DNA from: Saccoglossus kowalevskii | Lineage: Eukaryota > Hemichordata > Enteropneusta > Harrimaniidae | Assembly (NCBI RefSeq): GCF_000003605.2 | Contig: NW_003131860.1 | Location: 342,809 to 372,820 of the forward strand | Direction of reading: 5' to 3' | Length of the DNA stretch: 30,012 nt | Translations under genes and position numbers: made by a program | Notes under the pieces: model-generated | The model's input: the letters and a program-made list of their open reading frames with translations, nothing else | Told to the model about the DNA's origin: nothing | Databases searched by the model: none | Part shown: one piece after another, positions 8,867-18,641 of the stretch | How positions within the stretch are numbered: the stretch's first letter is position 1 | How the letters are laid out: the number at the start of each line of letters is the position of its first letter

Positions 8867-9403
8867 GATAAAGTGGTTATTGTGTTTGCTTCCTATTAGG
8901 TAGGGAAGTTGTGGGTTTGATCCCTAACCTTTGTGCCTATACTACCAAACACGTGATATTAGAAGTATTAGAGATAATGGCATCTGACCATGACAATTAA
9001 AACTTTCTGTTCTGTATGCTATTCCATTCCTTAGTGCATGTTAATCTTTTCACCACCAGACATTCCGGCCCGAATTTTTCTGTACTTTTTTCTTAAATTC
9101 TTCAAAATTTCCGGAAATGAATTTTAGTAAATTTTCAGTTTTTACTCAAAAAATTTGCTATTTTTGTCCCAATATTCTGAAGGAATTCAGACTATAAACG
9201 GGACTGTTTTTTATGAATTTGTGATGCAAAGAGGGAACTGGTGGTGAAAAGGTTAAAGATCACATTTATTCCAATCACAGCAGATTTATCGTCGGATGAT
9301 GTTTCCTATCCCAAATCATGCAACCTCTAGTAAGAGCTGGGACCTCCGAATCTGTAATTGAATTCATTGTATGTGGATCTGAGAAATAAATAAATAAATA
9401 AAA
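8867..9403 (+). mobile_element. tRNA-derived SINE, interrupted
   Basis: The head resembles a tRNA gene: an A-box-like AAGTGGTTATTGTGTTTGC and a B-box-like GGTTTGATCCC (8914-8924; 8 of 11 to GGTTCGANTCC). The right end is an (AAAT)n tail at 9384-9403, typical of a SINE. The body is split by a MITE at 9041-9256. Uninterrupted length would be near 320 bases. Left boundary approximate. Confidence 0.55.
9041..9256. mobile_element. TTAA-flanked MITE, CACCACC family, copy B
   Basis: Bounded by TTAA at 9041-9044 and 9253-9256. The ends TCTTTTCACCACCAG and CCTTTTCACCACCAG (right end read inward) are nearly identical, making this the best-preserved member. 216 bases, no coding frame. It sits inside the SINE, so it is the younger insertion of the two. 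Confidence 0.85.
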
Positions 9404-10597
9404 TTGAAGGCAATAAACAAAAATAAAAGAAAATTATACATAAGACATTTTTATTTGAATAAAAATCTAACATTTATTTCTGAGTTCCCCTTATTGAGTC
9501 ATTGCAAACAAACGGTGCCTTTTATTACTCTTTTTCTGTTCAACATTGTACAATGTACTACCACTTCACAGCAAACATTGCAGATTCATAAAAATATTTG
9601 TATGTTCAAAACAAATCCATAATATGCTAATTCTTCTTCAGGGTTCCACGACTACAGCATTGTCTCTCGAAGCAGATTTATTGCAGGGCTACTTTGACAT
9701 TTGTTACGGGAAAGTAAATTAAATACTATTACCGGTAATTTTCAATAGTTTTAGATTAAGAACATGCAGGGTATATATTTTGTGATCCAATGAAACATGA
9801 TCTCTTCTATGTAGGCATATATGCGATATTTGATTGGTATTGTATACAACTCGTGTCCATTGGCAAATTGCTTGGAATCTAACCATCTCTACTCTGTAGT
9901 GAATTTATAATGTTAATTAGCACTTTGATGACATTCTATGACCAAACCTGCTTGGTCTGGCATGTTTGGAAATTAATTCCCTACATATATATACATGTAT
10001 GTGTGTACCATGTATATAGCAGCCTGGGTTGTATGTTAGTTCCCAGGGGAGTTACAATGGTGTAATGATTTAAACTGAATTTGCTATATTAAAATGACAT
10101 GTGCTTTTGCGAATCAGTGTCAGCAAAGTGTACTTAAAAATTCCCCCAAAACAAAATTGTACTGCTCACATGCAAGATTGTGTTTCTACTGTAAAGTCTT
10201 TATTAGAAGCAGCGGTTTATAATAAAATGGTACAATGCAATAGAAAAGATGCGGGTTCTATTAGAGAATCTACACATGATTGGTTTTTGTCCCCATTTTT
10301 TCAATGGGTTTGACTTCTATGAGGAATGCATTGCCAGGTTTAAACATAACATTTAAATATATGATATTAAAGTTGTATTTTAATGATTCAGTATAACAAA
10401 GTATCTTTTGGTCTTTATATATACATTACATGGTATATTATTATTATGCAGCTGAAGTTGTCTTTTTCTTTCATTGAAGTATATTTTTTGTAATATTTAT
10501 GTATTAATAGGTAATAACAAATAGTATATATTGACCATGCATTTTTGTAGTATAATTTATCAACTCAAGTCTTAAAAAAAAGAAAACGATTAGCACT
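9404..10597. other. Intronic AT-rich stretch, nothing recognised
   Basis: Contains short open frames (9404-9622, 10101-10313 on the + strand) without splice signals or protein-like composition, and TACATGTA-type words around 9990. No repeat ends or RNA gene seen. Confidence 0.4.
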
Positions 10598-10809
10598 TTA
10601 ACCGTTTCACTACCAGTTTTAGTCACAAATTCACAAAATAGTCCCGTTTATATTTTGAACTTTCTTTCAGAAGATTGGGCCAAAAATAGCTGAAATCTTT
10701 TAAGTAAAATCTGAAAATTGACTTAAATTTTGTATGTTTGCTCCAAAATTAGGGTTCAATTCCAGAAATATTGAAAAATATGAAAAAAAGTGAAGAAAAA
10801 CCTGATTAA
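10598..10809. mobile_element. TTAA-flanked MITE, CACCACC family, copy C (inverted)
   Basis: The left end TTAACCGTTTCACTACCAG corresponds to the right end of copies A and B, so this copy is reversed. The other end (TTAA at 10806-10809) has drifted. The interior shares AATATTTCTGGAAATTGAACCC-like sequence with copy A. 212 bases. Confidence 0.7.
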
Positions 10810-11555
10810 TTTTTATCAAATTAGTTGACGTGAAAGATAGATTAATTAAAGTAGTTTAATCAGAACTATTAGAATTACATATTCATGAATAATAATGTAC
10901 TCATGAATATTAATTAGCTATCAACTTTCATGTCAGGCTAAGCAGATTTATATATCATATGTGAAATCATCAAGCTTGTGAATTTATTGAAATATTGGTG
11001 AAATTGTGACTTTCAAGCAACATAGGTTTAACATTGCATTGAAATTCCCTGAGGAATATTATTTTTCTTATGGGGGGATAAGCTATGTGCTCTAGGAATT
11101 TTTAGACATTTTTTTCTGAACTGCCAATTTTTTTTTAAATAAAGATTATTTTAAAACAATAATTTAAGTGATATGTGTTATGTTGCTAAGATGTGGTCAT
11201 GATGAATCAGAACCATCATTGGTGTATACTGGTTAAAAATACACATGTAATGTATTCTTGTGAGTTTGATCAGTGATTGATCAGATCATTTGATTGTTCT
11301 GTTTCTCAGTCATGTGACACTGTCAAGCCAATCAGGGGAGCTTTTACTCAGTGAATTTGGTTATCAATCAAATTCAGGATTGCATTGTGACTGTTGACAG
11401 CTGATGTTTATTTCAACAAGATAGATGTTTTTTTAGTGGAAAAACTTGTATAGATGTGTATCACATATTTTTTAGCATAAAAAATTAAAATTTTTACATT
11501 TCTTTACATTTCATTTCTATGGTACATGATCTAGCAGAATTGCAACCATTCACTC

Positions 11556-11620
11556 AATGGTATAGCATAGTGGTTGTTATACTTGACGGATGGTAGTTAG
11601 CTTGGCTCAAGTTCAACTAC
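11556..11620 (+). mobile_element. tRNA-derived SINE head
   Basis: TAGCATAGTGG (11563-11573) is an exact RNA polymerase III A-box, and GGCTCAAGTTC (11604-11614) is a B-box with two differences, 30 bases further on as in tRNA genes. The rest does not fold as a functional tRNA. The 3' extent is unclear, as no tail was found before the exon at 11797. Confidence 0.5.
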
Positions 11621-11796
11621 GACTAATGGGTTAAACACTGAAAAGGATTAACAAGAAAATCTCTAATTAAGGTCAAAGTCACTGGCAGTCAGGACTAACC
11701 AACCAATATATCAGGATTGGGATATACACGTATCCGAATTAGAATATAACTTGATTAAGATATTGTTTTGTATCTTAATCGGGATATTTGCCGTAG

Positions 11797-11843
11797 ATCG
11801 CATTGGTTCACTTTATTACAGCATGCCACATGTATTGAAACAG
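11797..11843 (+). CDS. 47-bp exon of unrecognised multi-exon gene
   Basis: The acceptor ATTTGCCGTAG and a near-perfect donor ACAG|GTATGT bracket 47 bases. Entered in phase 1 (as the 7149 exon leaves), it reads Asp plus RIGSLYYSMPHVLKQ and ends on a codon boundary, matching the phase-0 start of the next exon. The frame stays open on both sides, so openness alone is not evidence; the splice sites and the double phase match are. Confidence 0.5.
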
Positions 11844-11960
11844 GTATGTATACATTCCTCTCCTCAAGACAGACAAAATAGCCAGAGTTTGAAAATGTGT
11901 TGTCAAGGGCTATTATTCATATTTATCCTGAGTGAGTTATTGTTTTTTATCCACGGCACA

Positions 11961-12054
11961 TTAAAGCGGGATGGTTGTCACCTGCGCTTGTTTGTAAACA
12001 ATGACATGCCATGGCCATCGGACGCATGCACAGGTGACGATACCCCCGCTTTAA
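11961..12054 (+). mobile_element. AGCGGG MITE copy 1, internally deleted
   Basis: TTAA at both edges, left end AGCGGGATGGTTGTCACC and right end GGTGACGATACCCCCGCT. Compared with copy 3 (19488-19653) in the same orientation it lacks about 72 internal bases; the break joins CCTGCGC to TTGTTTGTAAA, with a few bases of microhomology (CGC). It lies in the last intron of the + strand gene. Confidence 0.85.
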
Positions 12055-12207
12055 ACAAAAACATGACTAACATTGAAATTATATGGGTATGTAGACTATG
12101 CAATGCCATAAACACTTTCATTTCTCTAAAATCTAAAAAAAAAAAGCCAGTGTTCTGTGTGTTTCATTGTATGTTCAATAATGCAATTTTTGCTTCTGTT
12201 TGAAAAG

Positions 12208-12405
12208 GATATTTATCCTAATCAAGATTTGTTCTCATCCAGATTGCTTCTCCTGATCGAAGGACTGTGTGCGAGTCAGGACATGTCTTTGTTTAGTGCA
12301 GTGAGATATTTGAAGACAAAATACTTGATTTTTGGATGGCTGCTAAATCTGACAAATATGGTAACGGCTTCAGCTGGAGATGTGTTAGAGAGGCAATTAG
12401 AATAA
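12208..12405 (+). CDS. Terminal exon of unrecognised multi-exon gene
   Basis: A strong acceptor (TTTTTGCTTCTGTTTGAAAAG) opens 65 codons and a TAA. The residues begin DIYPNQDLFSSRLLLLIEGL and end SAGDVLERQLE, a leucine-rich helical tail with no signal or clear membrane segment. Another acceptor inside (TTGTTCTCATCCAG at 12242) is possible but would change phase. With the three upstream exons the model gives 138 residues of a C terminus. AATAAA at 12544-12549 supports this as the gene end. I cannot name the family; helical-repeat scaffold proteins are one guess. Confidence 0.65.
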   Translation, partial: DIYPNQDLFSSRLLLLIEGLCASQDMSLFSAVRYLKTKYLIFGWLLNLTNMVTASAGDVLERQLE

Positions 12406-12543
12406 ATTAAGTGCAGTATTTGTTTGTAATTAATTGCACCTAAGTTTCGGGGGCATGGGCATGACATTTTTTCACTATTTCATCAAACACATACTACTAT
12501 GTTAGCTATCAAAAGTATGTACATACAGTCAGGATGTTTTGTC

Positions 12544-12549
12544 AATAAA
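12544..12549 (+). terminator. Poly(A) signal AATAAA
   Basis: A canonical hexamer 139 bases after the TAA at 12403-12405, in the right orientation and distance for the 3' end of the proposed + strand gene. Confidence 0.55.
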
Positions 12550-12554
12550 AATTA

Positions 12555-12935
12555 ACCGATATCTCAAGAACAATATGTTGGTTTTTGATGAAACTTGGTG
12601 TATATGCTCTGGGCTAATGCATAGATTTGATTAGGTTTTAGTTGAAACCATGCATATTAATTACCTAATTTGCATGATAATTAGCCAATTTTTGGCGTTT
12701 CCATGACTGTTTTACTGATATCTAAAGAACCAATTTTTGGATTTTGATGAAACTTCCATGCATATTATTACCTAATTTGTAAATTTACAACTTCTCCACT
12801 GATCATCACATTACACTGAAACTTACATAGATGTATAGGACAATGGATAGACCTATTTAATTTTTAATATGTCTCAATACTCAAAGCGCACAGAAGTTTT
12901 TTCTAAGCGTTCTTTGATTTGTATGGCCTTTGCCA
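12555..12935 (+). repeat. Diverged dimer of a roughly 159-bp repeat
   Basis: GATATCTCAAGAACAAT (12558) recurs as GATATCTAAAGAACCAAT (about 12717), each followed by TTTTGATGAAACTT. The two units contain near-identical TACCTAATTTG words. It leads straight into the 157-bp array. Confidence 0.6.
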
Positions 12936-12944
12936 AGGTCATAT

Positions 12945-13700
12945 ATAGGTACTACATGTGGACCTCTTTCAGATTTGTTCATTTTGTAATGATATCTTTA
13001 ATTCTCTAATTTTGGTGAATATTTTTGTAATTTTTGGTAAATGGTGATATTTTCGACTTCTTGTTAAAAACCGCAAGTCCAATTGCTTTGATACCACATA
13101 TATAGGTACTACATGTGGACCTCTCTCAGATTTGTTCATTTTGTAATGATATCTTCCATTCTCTAATTTTGGTGAATATTTTTGTCAATTTTGGTAAAAA
13201 ATTATATTTTCGACTTCTTGTTAAAAACCACAAGTCCAATTGCTTTGATATTACATATATAGGTACTACATGTGGACCTTTCTTAGATTTGTTCATTTCT
13301 TCAATTTTCTAATTTTGGTGAATATTTTTGTAATTTTTGGTAAAAAGTGATATTTTCAACTTCTTGTTAAAAACCGCAAGTCCAATTGCTTTGATATTAC
13401 ATATATAGGTACTACATGTGGACCACTCTCAAATTTGTTTATTTTGTAATGATATCTTCAATTCTCTAATTTTGATGAATATTTTTGTCATTTTTGGTAA
13501 AAAGTGATATTTTTGACTTCTTGTTAAAAACCAGAATCATTTATGGTGAAAAATGATATTTTTGAATTCTTGTTGAAAACAGTGAGTCCCATTGCATTGA
13601 TACTAAGGATATTGTTCATTTTCTAATGATATCTTCTGTTCTTAAATTGAAGTGTTTATTGCTAACAGCAGAGCTATCTCAGCCGAGAGGCTGCTTGTTT
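12945..13700 (+). repeat. 157-bp tandem array plus 3' module
   Basis: ATAGGTACTACATGTGGACC begins units at 12945, 13102, 13259 and 13405: spacings 157, 157 and 146, the last unit shortened by a small deletion. After about 13540 comes a tail ending AACAGCAGAGCTATCTCA ... CTGCTTGTT, the same 3' module as 3352-3387. The shorter relative at 2949-3387 has one unit, so this copy appears expanded. Confidence 0.9.
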
Positions 13701-13701
13701 A

Positions 13702-14387
13702 ATATCACTTTTCATTATCTAGATATTCAACTTTTCATCAGTATTATGTACTCAGCCATCTTGATTTTCAAGCAAAGGATTATGGGTAAAGTATGACATC
13801 ATAGCATGTTGTCAGAAATTGAGAAAATGATTTCATCTATAACTTCAAAAGTTGAACTTCAAATTGGCTGAAAGTTCAGAAAATGGTAGCTTACATGTAC
13901 TGGTACCATCCACGTTTATAAAATAATTGTCATGGAAACAGAACTGAAAATATTCATTTTTTTGTTTTTCCACCAAATGCTCCAATTTTCTTATATTGTA
14001 TACAATTTACCGATGTGAGTAGGTTATATAGGTGATATATCACATGTTGACCGCAAAAAAGGGTCATTCTATATTTCACTACTGAAATATGGATTTTTAT
14101 TATTTTAACGTTTTTAGCAATATCTTCACTTTATGTGTATTTGTAATATTCTAATTTCCATTACTATAATTATATACATGAGTAATATGCACAGCGAAAA
14201 TTAGAAAATTTTAATTCGCATCAGTATTTCTCAGGTTACAGATGAAATAATTTTCTCAATTTTTGACAACAGATTCTATGATATCATACTTTACCCATAA
14301 TCCTTTGCTTGAGAGTCAAGATGGCTGACTACATACCGGTAATACTGATATAAAATTGAATATCTAGTGAATGAAGAGTGAGATAAA
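13702..14387. mobile_element. Foldback element with long inverted ends
   Basis: About 145 bases at the left (13702-13845) recur inverted at the right (14230-14387) with roughly 80-85% identity by eye. Landmarks are CAAGCAAAGGATTATGGGTA (left) and its complement ending CCTTTGCTTG (right), and GATATTCAA / TTGAATATC. The 380-base centre is AT-rich with no gene. A non-autonomous DNA element; superfamily not clear. Confidence 0.8.
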
Positions 14388-14853
14388 AAAAAACTGTAAA
14401 TTGCATTCTCCTACATTTGTGGAGCTTTTTCGTTAGGGGTCATTATGTTTTGTTTGGATTGATGTTTCCTTTAATATTTGAAGCATTAGTGAATCAAAGA
14501 ACAAATCACCCAACAGAACGAATACAAGAAAAAAACTTTTACATGTACAATATTTCATTTCATTTGAGAATTTATAAACTACATGATATACGTTTGTATT
14601 TGCTCTGTTGAAAACTAATCCAAAATTAAATCGTACCGCATCGAATGTTAATGCCCTGTAAGAACCAATGAAATATTTTGATTTTTTTTGGTAGTGCTGT
14701 TTGAGGGCGTTTATCACCCGGGTTTATTCTGTGTGTATTTTTATGTTATATTTGTGTAGTTCCCACCACAGTAGGTGTGTCTTGTTTATCAAAGTTTTAG
14801 CTGGCCAATATGTGCGTTTTTTTATGTGGTTGATTACTGGCATGTTGATTTTT

Positions 14854-14896
14854 ATCTTGAAGACCCTCTCCCTTTAATGTGCCGTGGATAAAAAAC
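14854..14896 (-). mobile_element. Fragment related to AGCGGG MITE end and its flank
   Basis: Read on the minus strand, TTAAAGGGAGAGGGTCTTC resembles the family end. The 25 bases 14872-14896 are the exact complement of 11942-11966, which covers the flank of copy 1 plus its first bases. No partner end was found to the left. Confidence 0.5.
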
Positions 14897-15390
14897 AAAT
14901 GATTTTTATCATTTTCATATAGCAATCTGTTCGTATGTTAACATTGTTGTCTATGGAGTTCTAATTAGTCGTATGAGCCCTGTATATGCGCACTGTAAAT
15001 TCGCCATTGGCCCCACACGTCTCTTCTCCGTACCAGCTCTTGGTGGCGCTGTTGATGATCCTACGTTCTAACTAAAAAAACGGATGAAAAAAAAAAAACG
15101 TTCTTTGCACACCATTGTATGGCCGGGGCATTGTGGTTGATTTCCAGCTTTTATGGGATGCTCTAAATCACATGTACTGTGTCCACGAATAGTATCCCTA
15201 TATGTAATCAACGCTTGGCATTCTTAACTCACAAAATACATTTTGCTCTAAATTAACCAAAGAACAATTGAAATACATTTGTAAACTATGAAATAAACTG
15301 TGATATATGGTATTCTAATTTGTTATTTTCCCCCCCAAGTAGTATGAGCAATGTCGTGCATAATGGCTCAAACGTGACTTTAGTGCAATA

Positions 15391-15406
15391 CAGCGCCATC
15401 TAGTGG
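15391..15406 (-). promoter_or_regulatory. CTCF-like site
   Basis: On the minus strand CCACTAGATGGCGCTG fits the bilaterian CTCF core CCASYAGRKGGCRSY at every defined position. A weaker + strand match (TCTTGGTGGCGCT, 15038-15050) lies 340 bases to the left, facing it. Binding is inferred from sequence only. Confidence 0.5.
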
Positions 15407-15961
15407 TTAAAGTAGTATATTTATTAATTTTTTCAAAACTGCCGATGAATGTCAATCTGATTCACAATATGATCAAATCTGGCGGGGGGGGGGGTCTAGT
15501 TTATAACCTATGTAATTCGAATTAAAATACAGATACAGTTTTGTCGGCACTCACAGTCCTGGAAATATATTGTTTTACTTTTTTTTTTGTATATAAAGAC
15601 ATTAAAAATCTCATATTACCATAAAAAGAGAAAAAAATGCATTTTAATACACTGTACAATTAGTAAAACTTTACGATCAGATCACAGTTTTTAATTTATT
15701 ATTAATTTACTGTTAATATAATTTTGTTAAAACATTAGTCGATCTGTTTATGATTTTTGAACACTTTATTATAAGTGATTATTATGGGTGAACGATTATG
15801 CAAATTAGTCATCTTCCAACTTCCATTACGTAGTTGGTCAGGTTAAGTTCAATGGATAATAGCTCCGAGGGTTTTGTTTTAAATTATTTCCTGTGAAGCT
15901 TTCACACTTAGAGTCTGGGATTGTTGATAACAAAATTTGTGCACTGGTGTTAGCCACGACA

Positions 15962-16128
15962 TTAAAGCGGGGGAGTCGTCATCTGCGCATGCGTCAGATG
16001 GCCTCGGCGTATCATTGTTTACAAACAAGCGTCCACCCATGAGCCTTTGCGTTTTTAGCGTGTGTGCTATCGTCGCTTGAGAATCAATTCCCGCGCGTGC
16101 GCAGGTGACGTCAACCCTCCCGCTCTAA
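15962..16128 (-). mobile_element. AGCGGG MITE copy 2 (reverse orientation)
   Basis: 167 bases between TTAA (15962) and a decayed CTAA (16125-16128). Inverted ends AGCGGGGGAGTCGTCA and AGCGGGAGGGTTGACGTC (read inward). It aligns along its whole length with the reverse complement of copy 3, for example GAGCCTTTGCGTTTTTAGCG. It contains TGACGTCA at 16106-16113, absent from the same place in copy 3. Confidence 0.9.
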
Positions 16129-16569
16129 TCCTACTTGTGTATGTAACACTAGCTTAAGTTTGAACCCCCTTACCAACTGAATACCCAAAACGGTAAAAAT
16201 TGTCATAAACAATCTTGTACAATATAGTGTTTTAATGTATTGATAAATCACTTTATTTATCAACACTGTGTAAATATTAAAAAGCAAAACATGATTTCAG
16301 GGCCCAAACGCTCACGTACCTGCATCTGTTCATCTTGGTACGATTGCATATTGACCAACATTTCAGAGCGCCCTCAATGGCCGGGGCATTTATGTTTTTG
16401 TTTTTATCTTGCAAGCAGCTTTCACACCTGACAATTATAGCCACGAGTAAGGGTTTCCACGAAAACGTATGAAATAGCAATTAATCTGTTCATACTTGGA
16501 GAAAGTTTTTTTCTTGTTGGGTTAACATCTGACAAGATGCAAGTCGTCACGGTTGGTTCACACAGAGCT

Positions 16570-16575
16570 TTTAAT
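16570..16575 (-). terminator. Possible poly(A) signal ATTAAA (minus)
   Basis: The variant hexamer ATTAAA on the minus strand, about 210 bases beyond the stop of the open frame at 16786. Weak on its own. Confidence 0.25.
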
Positions 16576-16785
16576 TCTGACCTATCATGATCTCCTTGCT
16601 GCTTTACAGACTTATCAGAAGGAGTTCTAGTGAAAAAATAAGATAATAGTTGAGGGGATCTCTCTATAGAAATTAAAATATCCCGCCGAATGCCCCCGGT
16701 TACCCCTCGGCCCTATTCACGATGTAGGATTAGGAGTCAAAGGCGTGGAACCAATTTAACAGAGGGAGAAACCAAGTCAAATTTG

Positions 16786-17083
16786 TCAAGATTCTGGAAC
16801 ATGAATTTCCACTTCAGGTAATTGAACACCTTTTTGTAAATAAACGACAATGAGGAGGGGTCCGGTCCGCTCAATAGGACCATTTGCACTGTTTACCATG
16901 TGATCTCTGATTGATCTCAACTTGATGGATTCGAAGTGGACTTTCGTCAATAATATGTCCAATATTTTTGTCAACTCTCGTTCAAAGTTTGGCATACTTT
17001 TAAGTACATGGTTTGGAATATACACAATCTTATTGCAATTACAATTAGGGTAATCATCGTGACCTTGATCTTTCTTGTCAAGC
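16786..17083 (-). CDS. Probable terminal exon or gene fragment, unrecognised
   Basis: The minus strand is open for 110 codons (17118 to the TGA at 16786-16788). A usable acceptor, TTTCACTTACATCCTAAG, lies at 17085-17084, which would give about 98 codons entered in phase 2. Residues near the start are acidic and polar with a CNC (DDYPNCNCNK), followed by a helical lysine/leucine-rich middle (ERELTKILDILLTKVHF) and a proline-containing, beta-like tail (GPLLIVVYLQKG ... EIHVPES). This is clearly more protein-like than other open frames nearby. No upstream exon was found, so it may be a gene remnant. Family unknown. Confidence 0.4.
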
Positions 17084-17118
17084 CTTAGGATGTAAGTGAA
17101 ACGCCTTTGGATACGCCA

Positions 17119-18118
17119 TTATAATAAGTCGCGCGTTCTAGCGTCGAAGCGCTTCAGTGACGCAAGTGGTTGTAACAGACGCTGTTAACAGCGTTGCAAT
17201 CCTTGTTTTGATCTCCGAACGTCCGTCAATGAAAATCATTTTTTTTTTTTTTTTGGAGATTTGCTGACAATGACTACTTTACCAAACATTCTTTAAGAAT
17301 ATCATGTTTTCATAGAAACCCACAATTTTCAATTTTCAAATATACTAATACTCATTTCTACACGTATAGAATGTAAAGTCTGATCCTGTGACAATACTAA
17401 TGCTGTTCTTCTTTCTGTTCGTTTTTACTCAATAGTATTGTGGATTATTCAGCCTTCGGGTTTCTGCGTTCGCATAAAGTAATAAGCAGCTTAGTACACT
17501 GGGTTCACCAGTATTGTATTACGAAAAGTAGCCTGAGTTTCTTAGTTCGCTTCTTTGCCCGAATGGTTAGACAAAATATTTGGGCTAAGTCAGGACTGGT
17601 CTGTATATTGCGATACACATAATTATATAGTAAGTTATGCATACGTGAAATTTGAGTTTCTTTTTCGTAACACGACAGCACGTCCTGTGTTTCGTTTAAT
17701 ATCTGAACTTGAATGAGCAGTCACGGCCATATCACACAGTCACGGTCATACACGAACACAGTCGGGGCAGTCACGGTTATATACCAATCCAGTCACGGTT
17801 ATACACACAACAACGACAATAACCACCAATATATAGAAGGTAGCTACGTCATCGGCTTTTAGTACAAACACTATGAAAACGAAAGGTTGGCATGTGTACA
17901 GGATACCTCGGGACTGGGGGTGTTGTGAGGGCGTACTCGAAACTTCCACGTTGTCGCGTGGTATTAGCCACTATAAGTACTGGACAAGGTCAACATATTC
18001 CCCCCAGTTGTTGACACTGATCAGTCAGAAGTCAGGACCACATCTGCTTTAAGGCTTCGCTGATTAAAATAATCCCACCCTCCCAATCAGGGCTCCCAAT
18101 AACACACTGACACTTTCA
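17119..18118. other. Non-coding stretch up to the gap
   Basis: It contains a T-run near 17239 and four spaced copies of CAGTCACGG (17718-17800). Open frames at 17440-17622 (plus) and 17746-17949 (minus, hydrophobic but without an ATG) are not supported as genes. Confidence 0.4.
17718..17800 (+). repeat. Four CAGTCACGG repeats
   Basis: CAGTCACGG followed by (C/T)(C/T)ATA starts at 17718, 17737, 17768 and 17790, spacings 19, 31 and 22. Short degenerate tandem repeat; the unit has a CACGG core. Function unknown. Confidence 0.65.
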
Positions 18119-18641
18119 NNNNNNNNNNNNNNNNNNNNNNNNNNNNNNNNNNNNNNNNNNNNNNNNNNNNNNNNNNNNNNNNNNNNNNNNNNNNNNNNNN
18201 NNNNNNNNNNNNNNNNNNNNNNNNNNNNNNNNNNNNNNNNNNNNNNNNNNNNNNNNNNNNNNNNNNNNNNNNNNNNNNNNNNNNNNNNNNNNNNNNNNNN
18301 NNNNNNNNNNNNNNNNNNNNNNNNNNNNNNNNNNNNNNNNNNNNNNNNNNNNNNNNNNNNNNNNNNNNNNNNNNNNNNNNNNNNNNNNNNNNNNNNNNNN
18401 NNNNNNNNNNNNNNNNNNNNNNNNNNNNNNNNNNNNNNNNNNNNNNNNNNNNNNNNNNNNNNNNNNNNNNNNNNNNNNNNNNNNNNNNNNNNNNNNNNNN
18501 NNNNNNNNNNNNNNNNNNNNNNNNNNNNNNNNNNNNNNNNNNNNNNNNNNNNNNNNNNNNNNNNNNNNNNNNNNNNNNNNNNNNNNNNNNNNNNNNNNNN
18601 NNNNNNNNNNNNNNNNNNNNNNNNNNNNNNNNNNNNNNNNN
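18119..18641. other. Assembly gap (523 N)
   Basis: Unsequenced. The right edge abuts a perfect inverted-repeat arm, so the gap may come from a hairpin-forming element or an adjoining repeat. Confidence 0.99.

Larger units (their letters stand above)
7273..11796 (+). other. Large intron loaded with repeats
   Basis: In the proposed gene this 4.5-kb interval is one intron. It holds degraded copies of the 5.7-kb repeat (7735-7905), a TA-type palindromic MITE (8445-8661), a tRNA-derived SINE (8867-9403) interrupted by a MITE, another MITE (10598-10809) and a second SINE head (11556-11620). No extra exon was found in it, but one cannot be excluded. Confidence 0.45.
14388..15961. other. Transition region, no gene recognised
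   Basis: Overlapping short open frames at 14417-14717 lack support. It holds a degraded MITE end (14854-14877), two CTCF-like sites (15038-15050, 15391-15406), a G10 run near 15483 and a 14-base word (ATGGCCGGGGCATT at 15119) that recurs at 16377. Base composition becomes less AT-rich to the right. Confidence 0.4.

Noticed and set aside
8867-8945. Possible functional tRNA gene
   Set aside because: B-box has three differences and the sequence does not fold as a tRNA; a SINE head with a distant (AAAT)n tail is the better reading.
17746-17949. Minus-strand frame with a hydrophobic, membrane-like segment
   Set aside because: It begins at GTG with no ATG, and part of it is made by the CAGTCACGG repeats.
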